NCBI RefSeq assembly: GCF_918797505.1
Contig: NC_092794.1
Coordinates: 71,399,345-71,463,344 of the forward strand
Source of the DNA: Bemisia tabaci
Taxonomy: Eukaryota; Arthropoda; Insecta; Hemiptera; Aleyrodidae
Direction of reading: 5' to 3'
DNA: 64,000 nt
Part shown: positions 11,585 to 22,988 of the stretch, one piece after another
How positions within the stretch are numbered: the first letter of the stretch is position 1
How the letters are laid out: each line of letters starts with the position of its first letter
The notes under the pieces: generated by a model
Database searches by the model: none
Told to the model about the DNA's origin: nothing
Seen by the model: the letters and a program-made list of their open reading frames with translations, nothing else
Translations under genes and position numbers: made by a program

Positions 11585-11844
11585 TGCATTAATCCCTCAG
11601 ATCCCATACATGCACACAATTTTCAACAATTCCCACATTCTGTCACAGCTCTATCCTACATAATTGAAAAAAACTGAACTGGTGAGATTACTATTCTTGT
11701 TATCGTGGAGTCATCTTGTTCTCTTATCGTTGTTATCTTTAACCCCCTCCCTCTCCCCCCCATATACCACTTTCAAAGCCACGAATTAAGATCCGTGATT
11801 TTTTATGCCCAGATAGGATGCAATTCTATTTCTGGTTACTCCAT

Positions 11845-11932
11845 AGGAAGTATTTATGCAAAAAGGAACTATGTCTCACGGCAACCCTATGGACATAGTT
11901 CCTTTTGGCATAAATACGTCCTATGAATGGTC
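11845..11932. repeat. family I-like short palindrome
   Basis: AGGAAGTATTTATGCAAAAA and GGAACTATGTC pair with the inverted copy ending CGTCCT. It is related to family I through GGACGTATTT...GGAACTATGT but is shorter (88 bp). Confidence 0.6.
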
Positions 11933-12556
11933 TCATGTCAGAGGTATACACTCAACCCCTGTGTCGATTTTCCTCCGTTTAATGCACGCATAAACATTCC
12001 GGGGACAGGGTAAGTTTTAGATATAAAGTAGTCCAAGAAAGCTGGATATCTAAAAATACCTCTCGACTTTTACAGTTTTTGATGAAATATTGAGGCGACT
12101 GAATCGGCAAGAATTGCGGGGTGTGGAGTCGCTTTGTCTCGTAAACCTGTGCGCACAATAACATATGCGTCTGTTTGATTCACTCCCTTAAAGTCACTGC
12201 CTGGCCCTGCACACTACCACTCCGATAGCACTCCAGCGTTGAACTTATCTAATTTCTGCTACTAATATTTTGTAAGAAACATCGGAATTTCACCCTGTAA
12301 AACGGCAACGTTGCCCTACAGCCAACCGGAATGCGAGTGAGGATGCTGTGTTTATGGGCTTGTTTGTGGGCCCGTGGGTGTGAGCAAATACTGACACCTT
12401 AGCGGACAATGTTGCCGTATGCGACCTTTTTTGAATGAAAGCATGCACTACGGTTTCCACACTTTCCACGGCCGGAGTTTTTTTTTTTTCAGAGGAAGTC
12501 TATCATTCTGTAGAACGCACTTGCGGAGCGTGTAAATGCTTGTGGGGTAAGAGCAA
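11933..12556. other. unassigned DNA
   Basis: No gene or repeat is recognised. Confidence 0.4.
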
Positions 12557-12813
12557 ATCGACGGTGAAACTACCAAACCACGTATCTCGTTTACGGTGTT
12601 TAAAAATCTACGCTCGCATTTTATTTTTTTGAAGTAGACCAAATCAATATCATTCCTTGAAATTTTCACAGAATTTTCTCCGCACGAAGAGGAAAAATCA
12701 CAGAAATTTTCAAGACTGGACGTTAAGTAGTTTTTCATTTAAAAAATAAAGTATGACAGGAAGTCTGCGACGTCGCAAACCGAGATACATGGTTTGGTAG
12801 TTTCACCGTCGAA
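12557..12813 (+). mobile_element. family F MITE, copy 1
   Basis: TIRs ATCGACGGTGAAACTACCAA at the left and the complement at the right. The core has ATTTTATTTTTTTGAAG, TTGAAATTTTCACAGA and AAAGTATGACAGGAAGTCTG. Its length (257 bp) matches the copy at 58118-58375. Confidence 0.8.
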
Positions 12814-13021
12814 ATGTCTTTTGATACGATTTTGAAAATATCTGACTTTTTGCACTGTGATCGTTTGTTTAACTGTTCGTAACCGTTGGCCTTTTTTTCT
12901 CTTGTTATCTTGCGTATTACGAAAAGAAGGGAATCTCGTTAATTACAGTTCTTCTTCCTAGTCGTTTGTCCTCTTTTATTTCGATACCGCGCCCGCGCGG
13001 GACACTCAGGACAGTGGAAGG

Positions 13022-13276
13022 CTGCCTTGCTACGGAAAAACGTCGTATGAACCTTCAGGCGTTGCCACATCTCCTCTGATAAAATACGAATTTATTTTGG
13101 GAAATTGTAAATATTTTTAATCCAATTTTTCAAACTTTTTTGTTCGCAATTTAATCTAAAATATCTGAAAATTTTGAGGAAAAAATTTACGTAAATTTCG
13201 TCAAAAAAACATGTTTTGTCCGAGGAAATTTGGCAACTCCCGAATGTTCTTACGGCGTTCTGCCTTAGCACGGCAG
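13022..13276. mobile_element. family A MITE, copy 4
   Basis: Starts CTGCCTTGCTACGG and ends ...AGCACGGCAG. Perfect AAGG direct repeats lie at 13018-13021 and 13277-13280. Confidence 0.9.
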
Positions 13277-13571
13277 AAGGGGGAACGAGAGAGGCTCCCT
13301 AGATTTACGACTTACAGCACCCCTGCGGCAAATCTTAGCTCATTCATCATACGCTAATTAGGGTTCCATAGTTCGCAACCTCGTTCATAATTAGCCCTTG
13401 TTTGTCAACGAATCGCATGATTTCGGCCGCTTACAAACTGTTTGGTGCTGGAGCTCCAAATTTTGCTTAATTTGTTCTCGCTCCACGGATTTTGTCGAAG
13501 CAATCTGCCGGTAAAGGATATAGTATATGAATTTTGGGTTTTAATGAATGAGGGAACAAACTTCTTGTAGT

Positions 13572-13611
13572 CTGGCGTGAGTTATTATTCCTTTTTTTTA
13601 CTCACGCCAGG
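13572..13611. repeat. small hairpin CTGGCGTGAGT
   Basis: CTGGCGTGAGT is followed by a T-rich loop and then ACTCACGCCAG. The rest of 13277-13857 shows nothing else. Confidence 0.5.
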
Positions 13612-13857
13612 CATTTGTCAAATATGGAATGATGTTTTGATTACAAAAATCTCATGGACGTCAGGTTTTTCACAGAGTTACTGGACCTGAAGCTCATCAG
13701 CTGCAGGCGATTGCGGCATTATTTACCAATACTGTTTATGTCAGCTCCCGCAGACATATTTTTGAAGATCCATATATTAATAAGTGGAGGGGTATTGTGG
13801 CACGTGGCGCAGCAGTGCGTTAGTGTATGTATTTTTTACAGATGTGTCACATGGAAT

Positions 13858-14107
13858 TAGCCATATTAAGGAAAAACGCCGTATGAACCTTTGTCAGTTG
13901 CCTCTCCTTCAATTAAATACGAATTTTCAGTCAAACTTGTGAATATTTTCCGTTCAATTTTTCAAAGAATTATCTTCGTAATTAGATCTAAATTATCTGC
14001 AAATTTTAAGAGAAAATATTCATTACTCTCCTCAAAGATAAACATTTCATTGGAGGAGATTTGGAAGCTCTCAAATGTTCATACGGCGTTTTACCTTAGC
14101 ACGACAG
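13858..14107. mobile_element. family A MITE, copy 5
   Basis: The left terminus is decayed (TAGCCATATTAAGG); the right one ends TTAGCACGACAG. The TSD is unclear. The ORF at 13891-14217 runs off the element and is not a gene. Confidence 0.8.
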
Positions 14108-15764
14108 AATGGTATATACGTAGTAGAATTATCCGGGAAACGCTCAAATCCGGCGTAGAAACCGTTTGCAAAACAACAAAACTGCCCCATAAAAATGTAA
14201 TATATACATTTGGATGAGATTTGATAGACTGGGAGAAGTTCGTGAATGAGTTGACCAGATGTACTCGCAGCTTATGACAATCGCAATCTGTAATGAACGA
14301 AATTTTTCAATAATCCCAGGACACACTCTGTTCACAGATTATGAGTCAGGTCTGAAAATTCAGAAGAAAGCTTTAAATGTCACCGGTTAATTTTCATTGG
14401 TGCCATAAAATTACCCTTTCAAATGTCACAAGCGAGACACTAATTGTTCGAGTGAGGAAGACCCGGCTCATCCCATTTTTTTCAAGCCGCCGCCGCCTCA
14501 AATGCCAATTGAAGGGTTGACAACAATTAAAAACATTCATTGAACGAACAGAAATGTCGGAAAAATCCTTGAATGCTATCCTGCTCCTTGACCACTTTCA
14601 AGTTAAAAAAGGGCGTGTTAAACTCATTTAATTTTTTTTTTTTGCAGCAGCAGCATAAGTACATCATGTCCACCGAGAAAAAAAAAAGTAAAAGAAAAAA
14701 AGGCCCTCCCGGAACGGCTCAAATTTTTAGGAATGAAGGCAAAGAAAGGAAAGGACTTGAAGTTTGTCCCTTTCACTCGAAACCACGCTCATTGTAGTAG
14801 TTAATTGATTATAATTTATGCCACCGATTGCTAGAGCTTTTCCATTCATCCAATGCCTTTTATTTCTGAACCCTTTTTCTCAGCGGATAATAATTCACCC
14901 TCTATTATTGAAGAATCATTTTTATCTAAATCCAAGAGAGAATATTTTTATTTTGCTGTTTGTCTTCTTCTTTTGTTCCAGTAAGATACATCATTTGGAA
15001 TGATTCACTGCTTACATTTTCTGCGAAGGGTCCCGATCTTAAGACAATGACAGTTTCAGCCGGAGCCGAAATTCAAAATTTAATTTTCCTCTGAATTTTT
15101 AGTTTGTTTTTGCTCGTCGTTCTCCGATCCTACGAAGGAACGTAATTTGTACCAACTCGAATTTTTTTTTATTTCATTACATCTCACTCTATTAGAGATG
15201 ATTTATTTGTTCTCTTACGAAGAAAAAAATCTCATTATATAGACCCTCGCAGGCTACGATTATCTCTTATGAAAATAAAGTCGACCCAAAGCACCGTCTT
15301 CGGGGCATCATTTGAAGAAGTCAACTGAGCCAAACCTAGCAATTAATGGAGAACATAAAGCTCTTACAATTATTGGAATCATTACCTATTTCGCTCCAGT
15401 CTCAAAATTCCACCATTCAGTTCCTATACATAAAAAGTCGCCGTTGATATTATGAGATGCTGTTAGTTAGCTTTCTTTCAAAAATATAACACGACCAAGA
15501 ATTCGCAACGCTGCAGTCGGTGATGCCCATTGTTTGACTTAAGTCATTGAAATTTCAATCGATGTAATGGGTACATTTGAAACTTTTGCCAGAAAGATAA
15601 TAAGAAAAGTACCTCTTTTTGATGATGGTGCAAAAATCACGATAAGCACATTGGGAAAAGTCTAAATTTCACTCTCAACTTAAGAATATGCGTATGAGCT
15701 TTGCGCATTTTTAGCCTCCGCTTCAAATAATACACCGCGTCATATTGACGTGACTTGATACAGA
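14108..15764. other. unassigned AT-rich DNA
   Basis: Short ORFs only (74 codons or fewer), with lysine-rich or T-rich low-complexity stretches near 14625-14700. No recognisable gene or repeat. Confidence 0.4.
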
Positions 15765-16226
15765 TATAGACGGTGAAATTACCAGGCCAATTGTTTTGCG
15801 ACTTTGCGGACTTCCTATCATACTTTATTTTTAAGACGGAAAACTACTCAACTTTCTTTCTTGAAAAATTCCGTGTTTTTTCTTCTCTATGCGGAGAAAA
15901 CTCTGTGAAATTTCAAGAGATGATATGGATTTGCTCTCCTTCAAAAAAATAAAATGGGAGCGAAGATTTTTAATTACCGCAAAGGAGATACGTGGTTTGG
16001 TAGTAATACCGTTGATATCCCATATGCGGCGTTTAAAAATCTCCGCTTCCATTTTATTTTTTTGAACGGGAGCGGATCGATGTCATTGCTTGAAATTTTC
16101 ACAGAAGAAAAAACACAAAAGTTTTCAAGAATTAACGTTGAGTAGTTTTTCAAATATAATATGACATTAAGTCAGCAACGTCGCAAACCGAGATACATGG
16201 TCTGGTATAGTTTCACCTTCGATATG
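15765..16226. mobile_element. two family F MITEs head to head
   Basis: A complete minus-oriented copy runs 15765-16018, from TAGACGGTGAAATTACC to ACCGTTGATAT. It is followed directly by a plus-oriented copy, 16017-16226, that lacks its own left TIR but keeps the right one. Together they make a compound inverted repeat of about 460 bp. Confidence 0.7.
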
Positions 16227-16314
16227 TCGCTGCACACATCATGCGAAAATGTTTAGCGCCACTGCCGCACCGCCGCGTCATGTGTCGTAGTTTTTCGATC
16301 GAACCAAACGCCAT

Positions 16315-16592
16315 CATTTAGATCGCATTTAGCAAGAAGGAACCAGCGTGATTACAGTGTTTTCTAAATCGTCCATATTCTTTTCTTTTTTTTAAAGAAA
16401 AAAAAATACTAAATATGTGTACAGAATTAACACTGACACAATTATTTCTCTATAAAATTAACAACTTTTTGGTAGGATGCAAAAACTATTTGCTATGTCG
16501 GGAAATTTTTCAGATAATTATGAGAAAGCAACATTTTATTAACACACTTTAATTGCGCTGGTTCCTTTTTGCTGAACGCGATCCATTTGTCC
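16315..16592. mobile_element. family H MITE, diverged copy
   Basis: Left GATCGCATTTAGCAAGAAGG and right TTTTTGCTGAACGCGATCC are inverted. They match the TIR of the copy at 30402-30658 (TGGACCGCGTTAAAC..., with GGAACCA). Confidence 0.6.
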
Positions 16593-17411
16593 ACCCTCTC
16601 TCTCCCACTTTCAAAATTTAGTCTGAGAAGTAAACGCATACGAAACGAATTCTTCTGCTCAGCTGCGTTAGGTGTTACGAACAACATATTCGCATAAACC
16701 ATCAGTAAGAAGAGGATTTTCACCTGGTTACGGTGACAAAGCCTCCTGCAGCTCTGCCGCGTGGCTCTTTTACGGAAAGTCAAAGTATATTAGCAGCCAC
16801 CCCGGGGCCCCGGGGCTGAGGATAAGGGCCCAGAGACCTTTTTGTGTGGTGCACAAAGATTGTCCGCTAACATCGATTTTCGAGGGGCAAACACAGAAAC
16901 ATTAGTTCTCAGCTTCCCGTCTTGGAGCCGTGACAATGCTAAACGCCCGTCTTAAAGAGCACCCTTCCTCCTTTAAAACCCCCGGCAACAAAGTGTTTTT
17001 TGGTCCCGATCGCCGGTTTGAGATGGAAGCCGCTTCGACCCCGCGGTCGGATCATCCCGAACAATGCCAACATCCAATTGACTGTCAATAGCGGACATAC
17101 CTGAGCCTTCCTCGGGGGGGTCTCCCTGCGCCCCGCCGCACAGTGGACTCGAACGAAACCTTAACAGATAAAAACGAAAGAACCAAAAGTATTTCACCGA
17201 GTCGGTGGATCAAATTGGCTCCATACTGTGTTGATATGACATCCTTCGGCCCGATGAGTTTTGCTGGTAAATTTTTTAACCAAAAATACGAATTCTTTTC
17301 ATATTGTGGACGCTATGGATAGACTACTTCTGAGGCAGCGCTTAGCTTCAATGGTGAAGCTAGGGATTTTTCATGCCTCCTTATCCACCTATTAGAGAAA
17401 TCTTTGACCGT
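16593..17411. other. GC-rich unassigned island
   Basis: From about 16795 to 17200 the base composition is clearly more GC-rich than the surroundings, with GGCCCCGGGGC-like words. ORFs on both strands are 77 codons or fewer and unrecognised. It might be a regulatory or exon-adjacent stretch; no direct evidence. Confidence 0.35.
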
Positions 17412-17671
17412 ATATCGTCACCCTCTGGCCAAAGTATCACAAGTCCCATGCGACATTTAACCATTTCTGCCGCAATTTTATGTTTTTACAGAGAAAGAGT
17501 TGGTAAAATCTGTTTAAAAATGTCACTGAATTTTATCGGCAGCACAAAGAAAATTTAGTGAAATTTTTGGACAGCTTTGTCGAACAATTTCTGTGTAAAA
17601 AAATAAAATGGCAGCGGACATTTTTAACGTTGCATGGCGCTTGTGATACTTCGGCCGGAAGGTAACGATAT
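17412..17671. mobile_element. family G MITE, complete copy
   Basis: ATATCGTCACCCTCTGGCC at the left is matched, inverted, by GGCCGGAAGGTAACGATAT at the right. Pairing continues through AAGTATCACAAG and a TGGCAGCGGACATTTTTAA block. 260 bp, no ORF. Confidence 0.7.
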
Positions 17672-18889
17672 CTACCTCCTTTGATGGGCCTAAATGTGAG
17701 AAAACTAGAATCTATGGAGCTAAATCTATGGAACTATATAACTATCCATGTATATTTATGAATTAATATGTAATTATAAAGTATCTGCCTGTATTGCAAA
17801 CTTGGTCATGGAGCTCTCAGAAATCAAGATACTCAAAACATGTAGAGACATGGTTTTATTCTTTCACTGTTTTACACTCTGTGCGTTATTCAAATGCCGA
17901 GTTACAAAACTATGGGTAAAAATCGGAAAAAGTGCGTTACGTGATACTTGAACGGCCCCCTGAGCATGACAAGGGATCTAAATTGGGGGTCCTTGGCGTG
18001 ATGAGATACGCGTTTATACAGTTGAATCATGGATGTGCTCCCTGCTGTATTTGTAATTTTGTCGTGGATATTTTCATGAGTGCTGCCATTTCCCTGAATT
18101 AATCCCGAAACTCGGAACTTTTCCCGAAATCTTCTAAATGCCCGGAATTTTCAGCTATTTTCGAAATTTGCGGTTTTTCGCCGGTTTGACCATTTATTCG
18201 TCAAATTTAGTGACTTTTCGATCAAATTTTTAGATCTTCGGAACTAAATCCGGGTGTATTTCGGAATTTCCCCCCGGAATTTTTGAAAAAATCGGAATTT
18301 CTCTCGGAACTTCGGCAAAATGGAATTTGTTTCCGGCAATCGGAATTATTTCGGAGTCTTTTGATGAAATAAAATGGCAGCACTGATTTCCGTTGGATTC
18401 AGCGGCAAACAAGCTTGAAAAATTAAGATCGAAGGGTATGATGAAGGATGAGGTGGTTTTTGGTCCGCAAGCGTGTGCTCTCGAGCCGGGAGTGCGGCGG
18501 GGCGCTGCGGCGCGGTGGTCGGTGGTTCCCGCGTGCGGTTATCCATCAAAACGTTTTGTTTGGGTCTAATGACGGCTAACCACACGCTGGACGGACTGTT
18601 GTGACTTATTGCACAATGACCGCTCACCTGAGTTTTGTGTGCGGCACATAAATTCTGGAGCGTCCTTTTATGCTTCATTACTGTTTCGGCTTTTCAGTCC
18701 GCGTCGGGGCCCCATCGCTTCCAACTTCTCACCTGTTCCCTGGGAAGCGGAAACACAGAGCGTTTATCCGGATTCTATAAACGTAAACGCGGCGATGAAT
18801 GTGAATTTGTGACTTGTGTTGTGACTCTTTGAGTCGCTCCTGGTCCCGCCCTTGCTTTCTTATTCTTTTCTCACCGTCGCAACACTTCA
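17672..18889. other. unassigned DNA with a cryptic CGGAATTT-rich stretch
   Basis: Between about 18080 and 18360 variants of CGGAATTT/CCCGAAAT recur every 15-30 bp without a fixed period. The rest, including a GC-rich stretch at 18480-18540, is unassigned. Confidence 0.45.
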
Positions 18890-19300
18890 AAGGCCTCCCG
18901 CTCTTCCAATCGACAAACAACAATCGACTTTCTGAACCGTTATCGAATGAGCTTGATCGATGAATCCCTCCGTTGGCAATTCTATTTATCGATCAAGGAC
19001 ATTCGATAACGATTCAATAATCGACAAGGGCTTCCGCTCTTTCGATCGACAAACAACAATCGACTTGCTGAACCGTTATCGAATGAACTCGATCGATAAA
19101 TCCCTCCGTTGGCAATTCTATTTATCGACCAAGGACATTCGATAACGATTCAATAATCGACAAGGCCTTCCGCTCTTTCGATCGACAAACAACAATCGAC
19201 TTGCTGAACCGTTATCGAATGAACTCGATCGATAAATTCCTATGTTGGCAATTCTATTTATCGATCAAGGTCATTCGATAACGATTCAATAATCGACCCT
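18890..19300 (+). repeat. 3 x 136-bp tandem array with internal hairpins
   Basis: CGACAAACAACAATCGACT recurs at 18911, 19047 and 19183, giving a constant 136-bp period. Within each unit, TTATCGAATGA...CGATCGATAAA is answered by TTTATCGATCAAGG...CATTCGATAA, so each monomer can fold. Single-unit remnants with CATTCGATAACGATTCAA-like words are near 27285-27320 and 52063-52102. Confidence 0.85.
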
Positions 19301-20083
19301 CAGGGATGCGGATTTTGATCTTAGAATCAGATAGAATTAAGTATGAATATTGATTTTATTCAAAAATCTATCCTTGTGTTTTTTCATAAAAAATCGCTGG
19401 TATGTAAGATTTTTTTCAGGGGGGAGGGTCGTCCATGAAGAACACAATAACATTATCTTCAATTTCTGAAACGTTAATAGGGGGTACATCCCCTGGTGGC
19501 ACAGCGACCCGACCCTCGGAGATTTGTTCCACTGGACATCCTGATAAGAATATCGGAAAGGTCGAAGAAATTCATTTCAGCGAAAAAATTGACAGCGCAA
19601 TCGCATATTTTGAGAAGGAGATTGAACAACTGGAGTACATTTTCCGGTAAAGAAGTAATATATTAGTCTCTCGTTATATCCGTGTGAAGCAGGAATAGGA
19701 TTATCCCAGTCCTCTTGCATCTCCATCAGAAAATTCATTCAAGGAACAAGATTGTCAGTTTAAAATTCATTTCGTCATTTTGCATTACCCTCTTTGGAAT
19801 TGGAATCATCCTAATTCATACCGTATAACTTAGCCTCAGGGCTCGTCAGTTAACAGAAAATTACGAACAAAATAATGCGATATAAACCAACTGAAATGCC
19901 TTTCCGAGCGGTAAACACGGAATTTAAATAATGCGCGGTGCGTAAAACAATGAGAGATTATTCGAAGTTGGGTTCGGACCCAACATACAACTATTTTAAC
20001 TCCGCTGTGGGCCAGGTTGCATACATTTGATTTTGCGGGCGAAATTTGAGATGTGCCCACGGCTTTCGTGAAAGGGTACGGAC
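19301..20083. other. unassigned DNA around an exon candidate
   Basis: Apart from the ORF at 19435-19650, no gene or repeat is recognised. Confidence 0.4.
19435..19650 (+). CDS. possible last exon, 71 residues (unrecognised)
   Basis: ATG at 19435 to TAA at 19648-19650. The frame is preceded by a good-looking acceptor, a T-run ending TTTTTTTCAG, about 20 bp upstream. The frame could therefore continue upstream of the ATG as an exon. Codon choice looks protein-like, and the C-terminal half (EEIHFSEKIDSAIAYFEKEI) is charged and probably helical. No family is recognised. It may be an exon of an unseen gene or a transposon-protein remnant. Confidence 0.25.
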   Translation: MKNTITLSSISETLIGGTSPGGTATRPSEICSTGHPDKNIGKVEEIHFSEKIDSAIAYFEKEIEQLEYIFR

Positions 20084-20336
20084 ACGCCGTGCTAAGGAAG
20101 AACGCCGTATGAACATTTAAGAGTTGCCAAATGTACTTTGATAAAACATGTTTTCATGACAACATTAATGCACATTTTTCTTTGAAATTTTCAGATATTT
20201 TCGATTAAATTGCGTGCAAAATTGTCAGAAAATTTTTGGGGAAAGAATTCACAATTTTCCCTTTAAATTCGGTTTTTAACGAAGGAAATTTGGCAACGTC
20301 TAAAGGCTCATACGGTGTTTTTCCTTAGCCCGGCAG
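20084..20336. mobile_element. family A MITE, copy 6
   Basis: Left ...CGCCGTGCTAAGGAAGAAC, right ...CCTTAGCCCGGCAG. The outermost bases are altered and no TSD survives. Confidence 0.85.
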
Positions 20337-20559
20337 AATGAGTGTGCTTCGAGCGTGACGTTTATTTCAATCAAATCACTATATTTGGACGTTCCTGTCG
20401 CACTAACTTCCGGGAAAACTATTTCCCCCATTTTGATAAGTTCCTACGTGTCTTTGGCTTCGAGAATTTATTTGAGGTATTTGAGGTACAGTTTGATTTC
20501 TTATTACTATTAAAAATAAATTGTCTCTTGTATTTAACTTATTATATCTAATTGTGATT

Positions 20560-21905
20560 AAAAAATTCAATCAAAATTACTTAAAATACTAATGTTACCG
20601 CCGGAACCATCCTTACGGATATTACATCGGGGAGGTAGGGGTTGGTGTCGGGGTAGCACGTTTACATTTAATGTTTTATTTTTCCTTATCAGTATGTTCC
20701 TTATGAATGTGTATGTTGTGTTCCAATTTTCTTTATTGAGGAGCATATTGCCAATTATTGTTTCAGGAGCCAACTTAACATTAATTGTCCTTTCCACTTC
20801 TTTTCTTTCTTCTTCCCATGCCGAACACTTTCTTCTTCCCATGCCGAACACTCAAAGAAGGTATGCCTAGGGGGTGTCAACTGCCCCAGTATTGCAACAT
20901 GGACAGACAGGGGAGTCGCGAAGTTTGAATTTATGGAGATACTGTGCGTAACATCCGTGGCCGGATAAAAATTGCGATAGGTAGAAGTCGATATTACCGT
21001 GCTCTCTGTTCGTCCATGCCACAATATCTGAGATTAACACTGTTGTCCAATTGCACATATGGTTGTTTTTTAATCTATCTTCCCATTTCCTCAAAATCTC
21101 ATTTTTAATTTCACTAGGATCCTCCTCTTTGAGTGTCTTCCTCAATTTCTCTTCAAAAAATAGATCAGCCGGTGGAATTGCTGTGATGAGATCTAGAGAA
21201 AGATCAGACATTGTTCTATATCCACATATTAAGGACAGTTTTAAAGGCCTTAAAGTCTTCCTTAATTTATCTACATTCTTTCTTAACTTAAGTGCTGGGT
21301 ACCAAATTTGAATTCCGTACGTAATAATAGAGATAACAGTATTTATTAATAAGAGTCTTTTATGAAATGATGGGCCTTCAGTATTTGGCATGATACTTCT
21401 AAACATCCCTGCCACTCTCTTAGCCTTGTCGCAAACGGTTGTTATGTGCGTACTCATATCGAAATTTTTGGACAGATGTATACCAAGGTATTTCATGGAA
21501 GTAGATGTTTCAATTTCAACGTCGTCTACTTGAATTTTTGCATTTTCTCGATCTTTCTTTTTTCCGTGTGAGATGATTCCGTCTGATTTTTTCGTTTCTA
21601 AGGTTAATAATTTCTTGTCTAGTTCTGTCTTTATTTTCTTTGTAATTCGATATGAGTTTTTTTTAAGTGCATTTTTATCATAACATAAGAGAATGACCAG
21701 GATGTCGTCAGCATATACCAATTTTTCTGATTTTGGGTCTGTTTGTAATCGAACGATGTTATCGAATGTAATATTCCATAAAATCGGTGACAGAATCCCA
21801 CCTTGGCAACAGCCGCTGTTCACTCCAAAGATCCTGTTTGCATAGCATATCTGACGATTGGACAGATAACATTTATTTGAGTTGTTTTGTCATGATCCTC
21901 GTATC
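20560..21905 (-). pseudogene. 5'-truncated LINE reverse transcriptase relic (R1/Jockey-like)
   Basis: The main open frame (about 318 codons, 21823 down to 20867) encodes the C-terminal part of a non-LTR retrotransposon ORF2. Visible RT features are GCCQGGILSPILWN, the catalytic YADD box (21704-21715), MKYLGIHLSK, and TYGIQIWYPAL in the thumb region. Reading upstream in frame to about 21885 adds LSNRQICYANRIFG before a stop. The expected upstream RT motifs and endonuclease are absent. Near the end, a CPCC...H...C zinc-knuckle-like motif is broken by a frameshift. A 23-bp tandem duplication (copies at 20810 and 20833) causes a second shift, and the tail continues in other frames to about 20570 (RTINVKLAPETIIGNML). 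It is inactive; no TSD or poly-A is identified. Confidence 0.85.
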
Positions 21906-22028
21906 ATGCACGATGGTCTACTTGGCAACCATTATCTCTCGCACCGGCAAAACCATACCTTATTGTGATCGGGCAGATTGCTTTACTTAATAGTTGGACG
22001 ACCTCTGATCGGAAACTATCCAGACATT

Positions 22029-22280
22029 CTGCCGTACTAAGGAAGAACGCCGTATGAATATTCAGGAGTTGCCAATTTTCCTTTAGTAACATTTTTATTT
22101 TTGAGGAAAGTCATCAACATATTTCCTTGAAATTTGTAGGAACTTTACTGAAATTGCAAACAAAATAATCTGAAAAATTGGAAGAAAAATATTCACGAGT
22201 TTACTAGGAAATTCGTTTTTCATAAATGAAAATTTGGCAACGCCTGGAGGTTCATACGGCGTTCTTCCTTGGCACGGCAG
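22029..22280. mobile_element. family A MITE, copy 7
   Basis: CTGCCGTACTAAGG to ...GGCACGGCAG. Perfect CATT direct repeats lie at 22025-22028 and 22281-22284. Confidence 0.9.
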
Positions 22281-22400
22281 CATTGCGTATTTAAATATAT
22301 TTGATTTTTCCATGTTCTTTAAAGCCTCGCGCCATCGCGCCTTCAATTTTGCAAACGCAACACGGACATCCATCAAGCACGAATATACCGTATTTTTCCA

Positions 22401-22612
22401 CACTCAAAAACGCGTATGGGAAGAGTGACTTGCCGGCCGAGTTATGGATCATGGAGCCATGAAACATTGTTTGTGGAGCCATGCTTATAGGTTCACGACC
22501 AATGAAGTATGGCTCAGAAAGCCATACTGTAGACGGTAAGTCACTTTGGTTAGAAATTGTGGATCTCCCAGCCATTTTTTATGGGTCTCAGAGTCATACC
22601 TTTTTTTGAGTG
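22401..22612. mobile_element. short CACTCAAAA-ended MITE
   Basis: Left CACTCAAAAACGCGTATGGG, right ...TTTTTTTGAGTG with CCATACC just inside. The terminus is the same as that of the 2.35-kb element starting 377 bp downstream. The core repeats GGAGCCATG-like words. No clear TSD (CA versus TA). Confidence 0.65.
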
Positions 22613-22988
22613 TACGTAATTATCGTGCGCCAAAATTCATCCGGAAGTAAGCTCACTTTTCAGGATGCCACGCGCCGATGATTTACCATGGAATTTTGTT
22701 TCAGTCTATTTTTAGAATGGGCCTGTTGCATGCAAGAGATACAGCCGTGCGAATAGACTTTTAGAGGTTAAATGACACGAAAATTACGATGGTCACATTA
22801 AAAAAGTCTGAAATACACTCCTTATTGCGCAATTTGTGTTGTTAGGAACGCGCTTTTTCAAATTTCCCGCGTCTGGGGGCAGTTTTCTAACGGAAACAAT
22901 TAACGGCAACTCACGGCTATTTCCGGTCAACTAAAACTGACAACATAACCTAAAAATCGGAGCTCGTGACATCGTGAAATGAAATGTA

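Noticed and set aside
13572..13611. Hairpin plus T-run as a transcription terminator
   Set aside because: The T-run lies in the loop, not after the stem, and the genome is eukaryotic.
18890..19300. CRISPR-like repeat array
   Set aside because: The whole 136-bp unit repeats, with no variable spacers; eukaryotic context.
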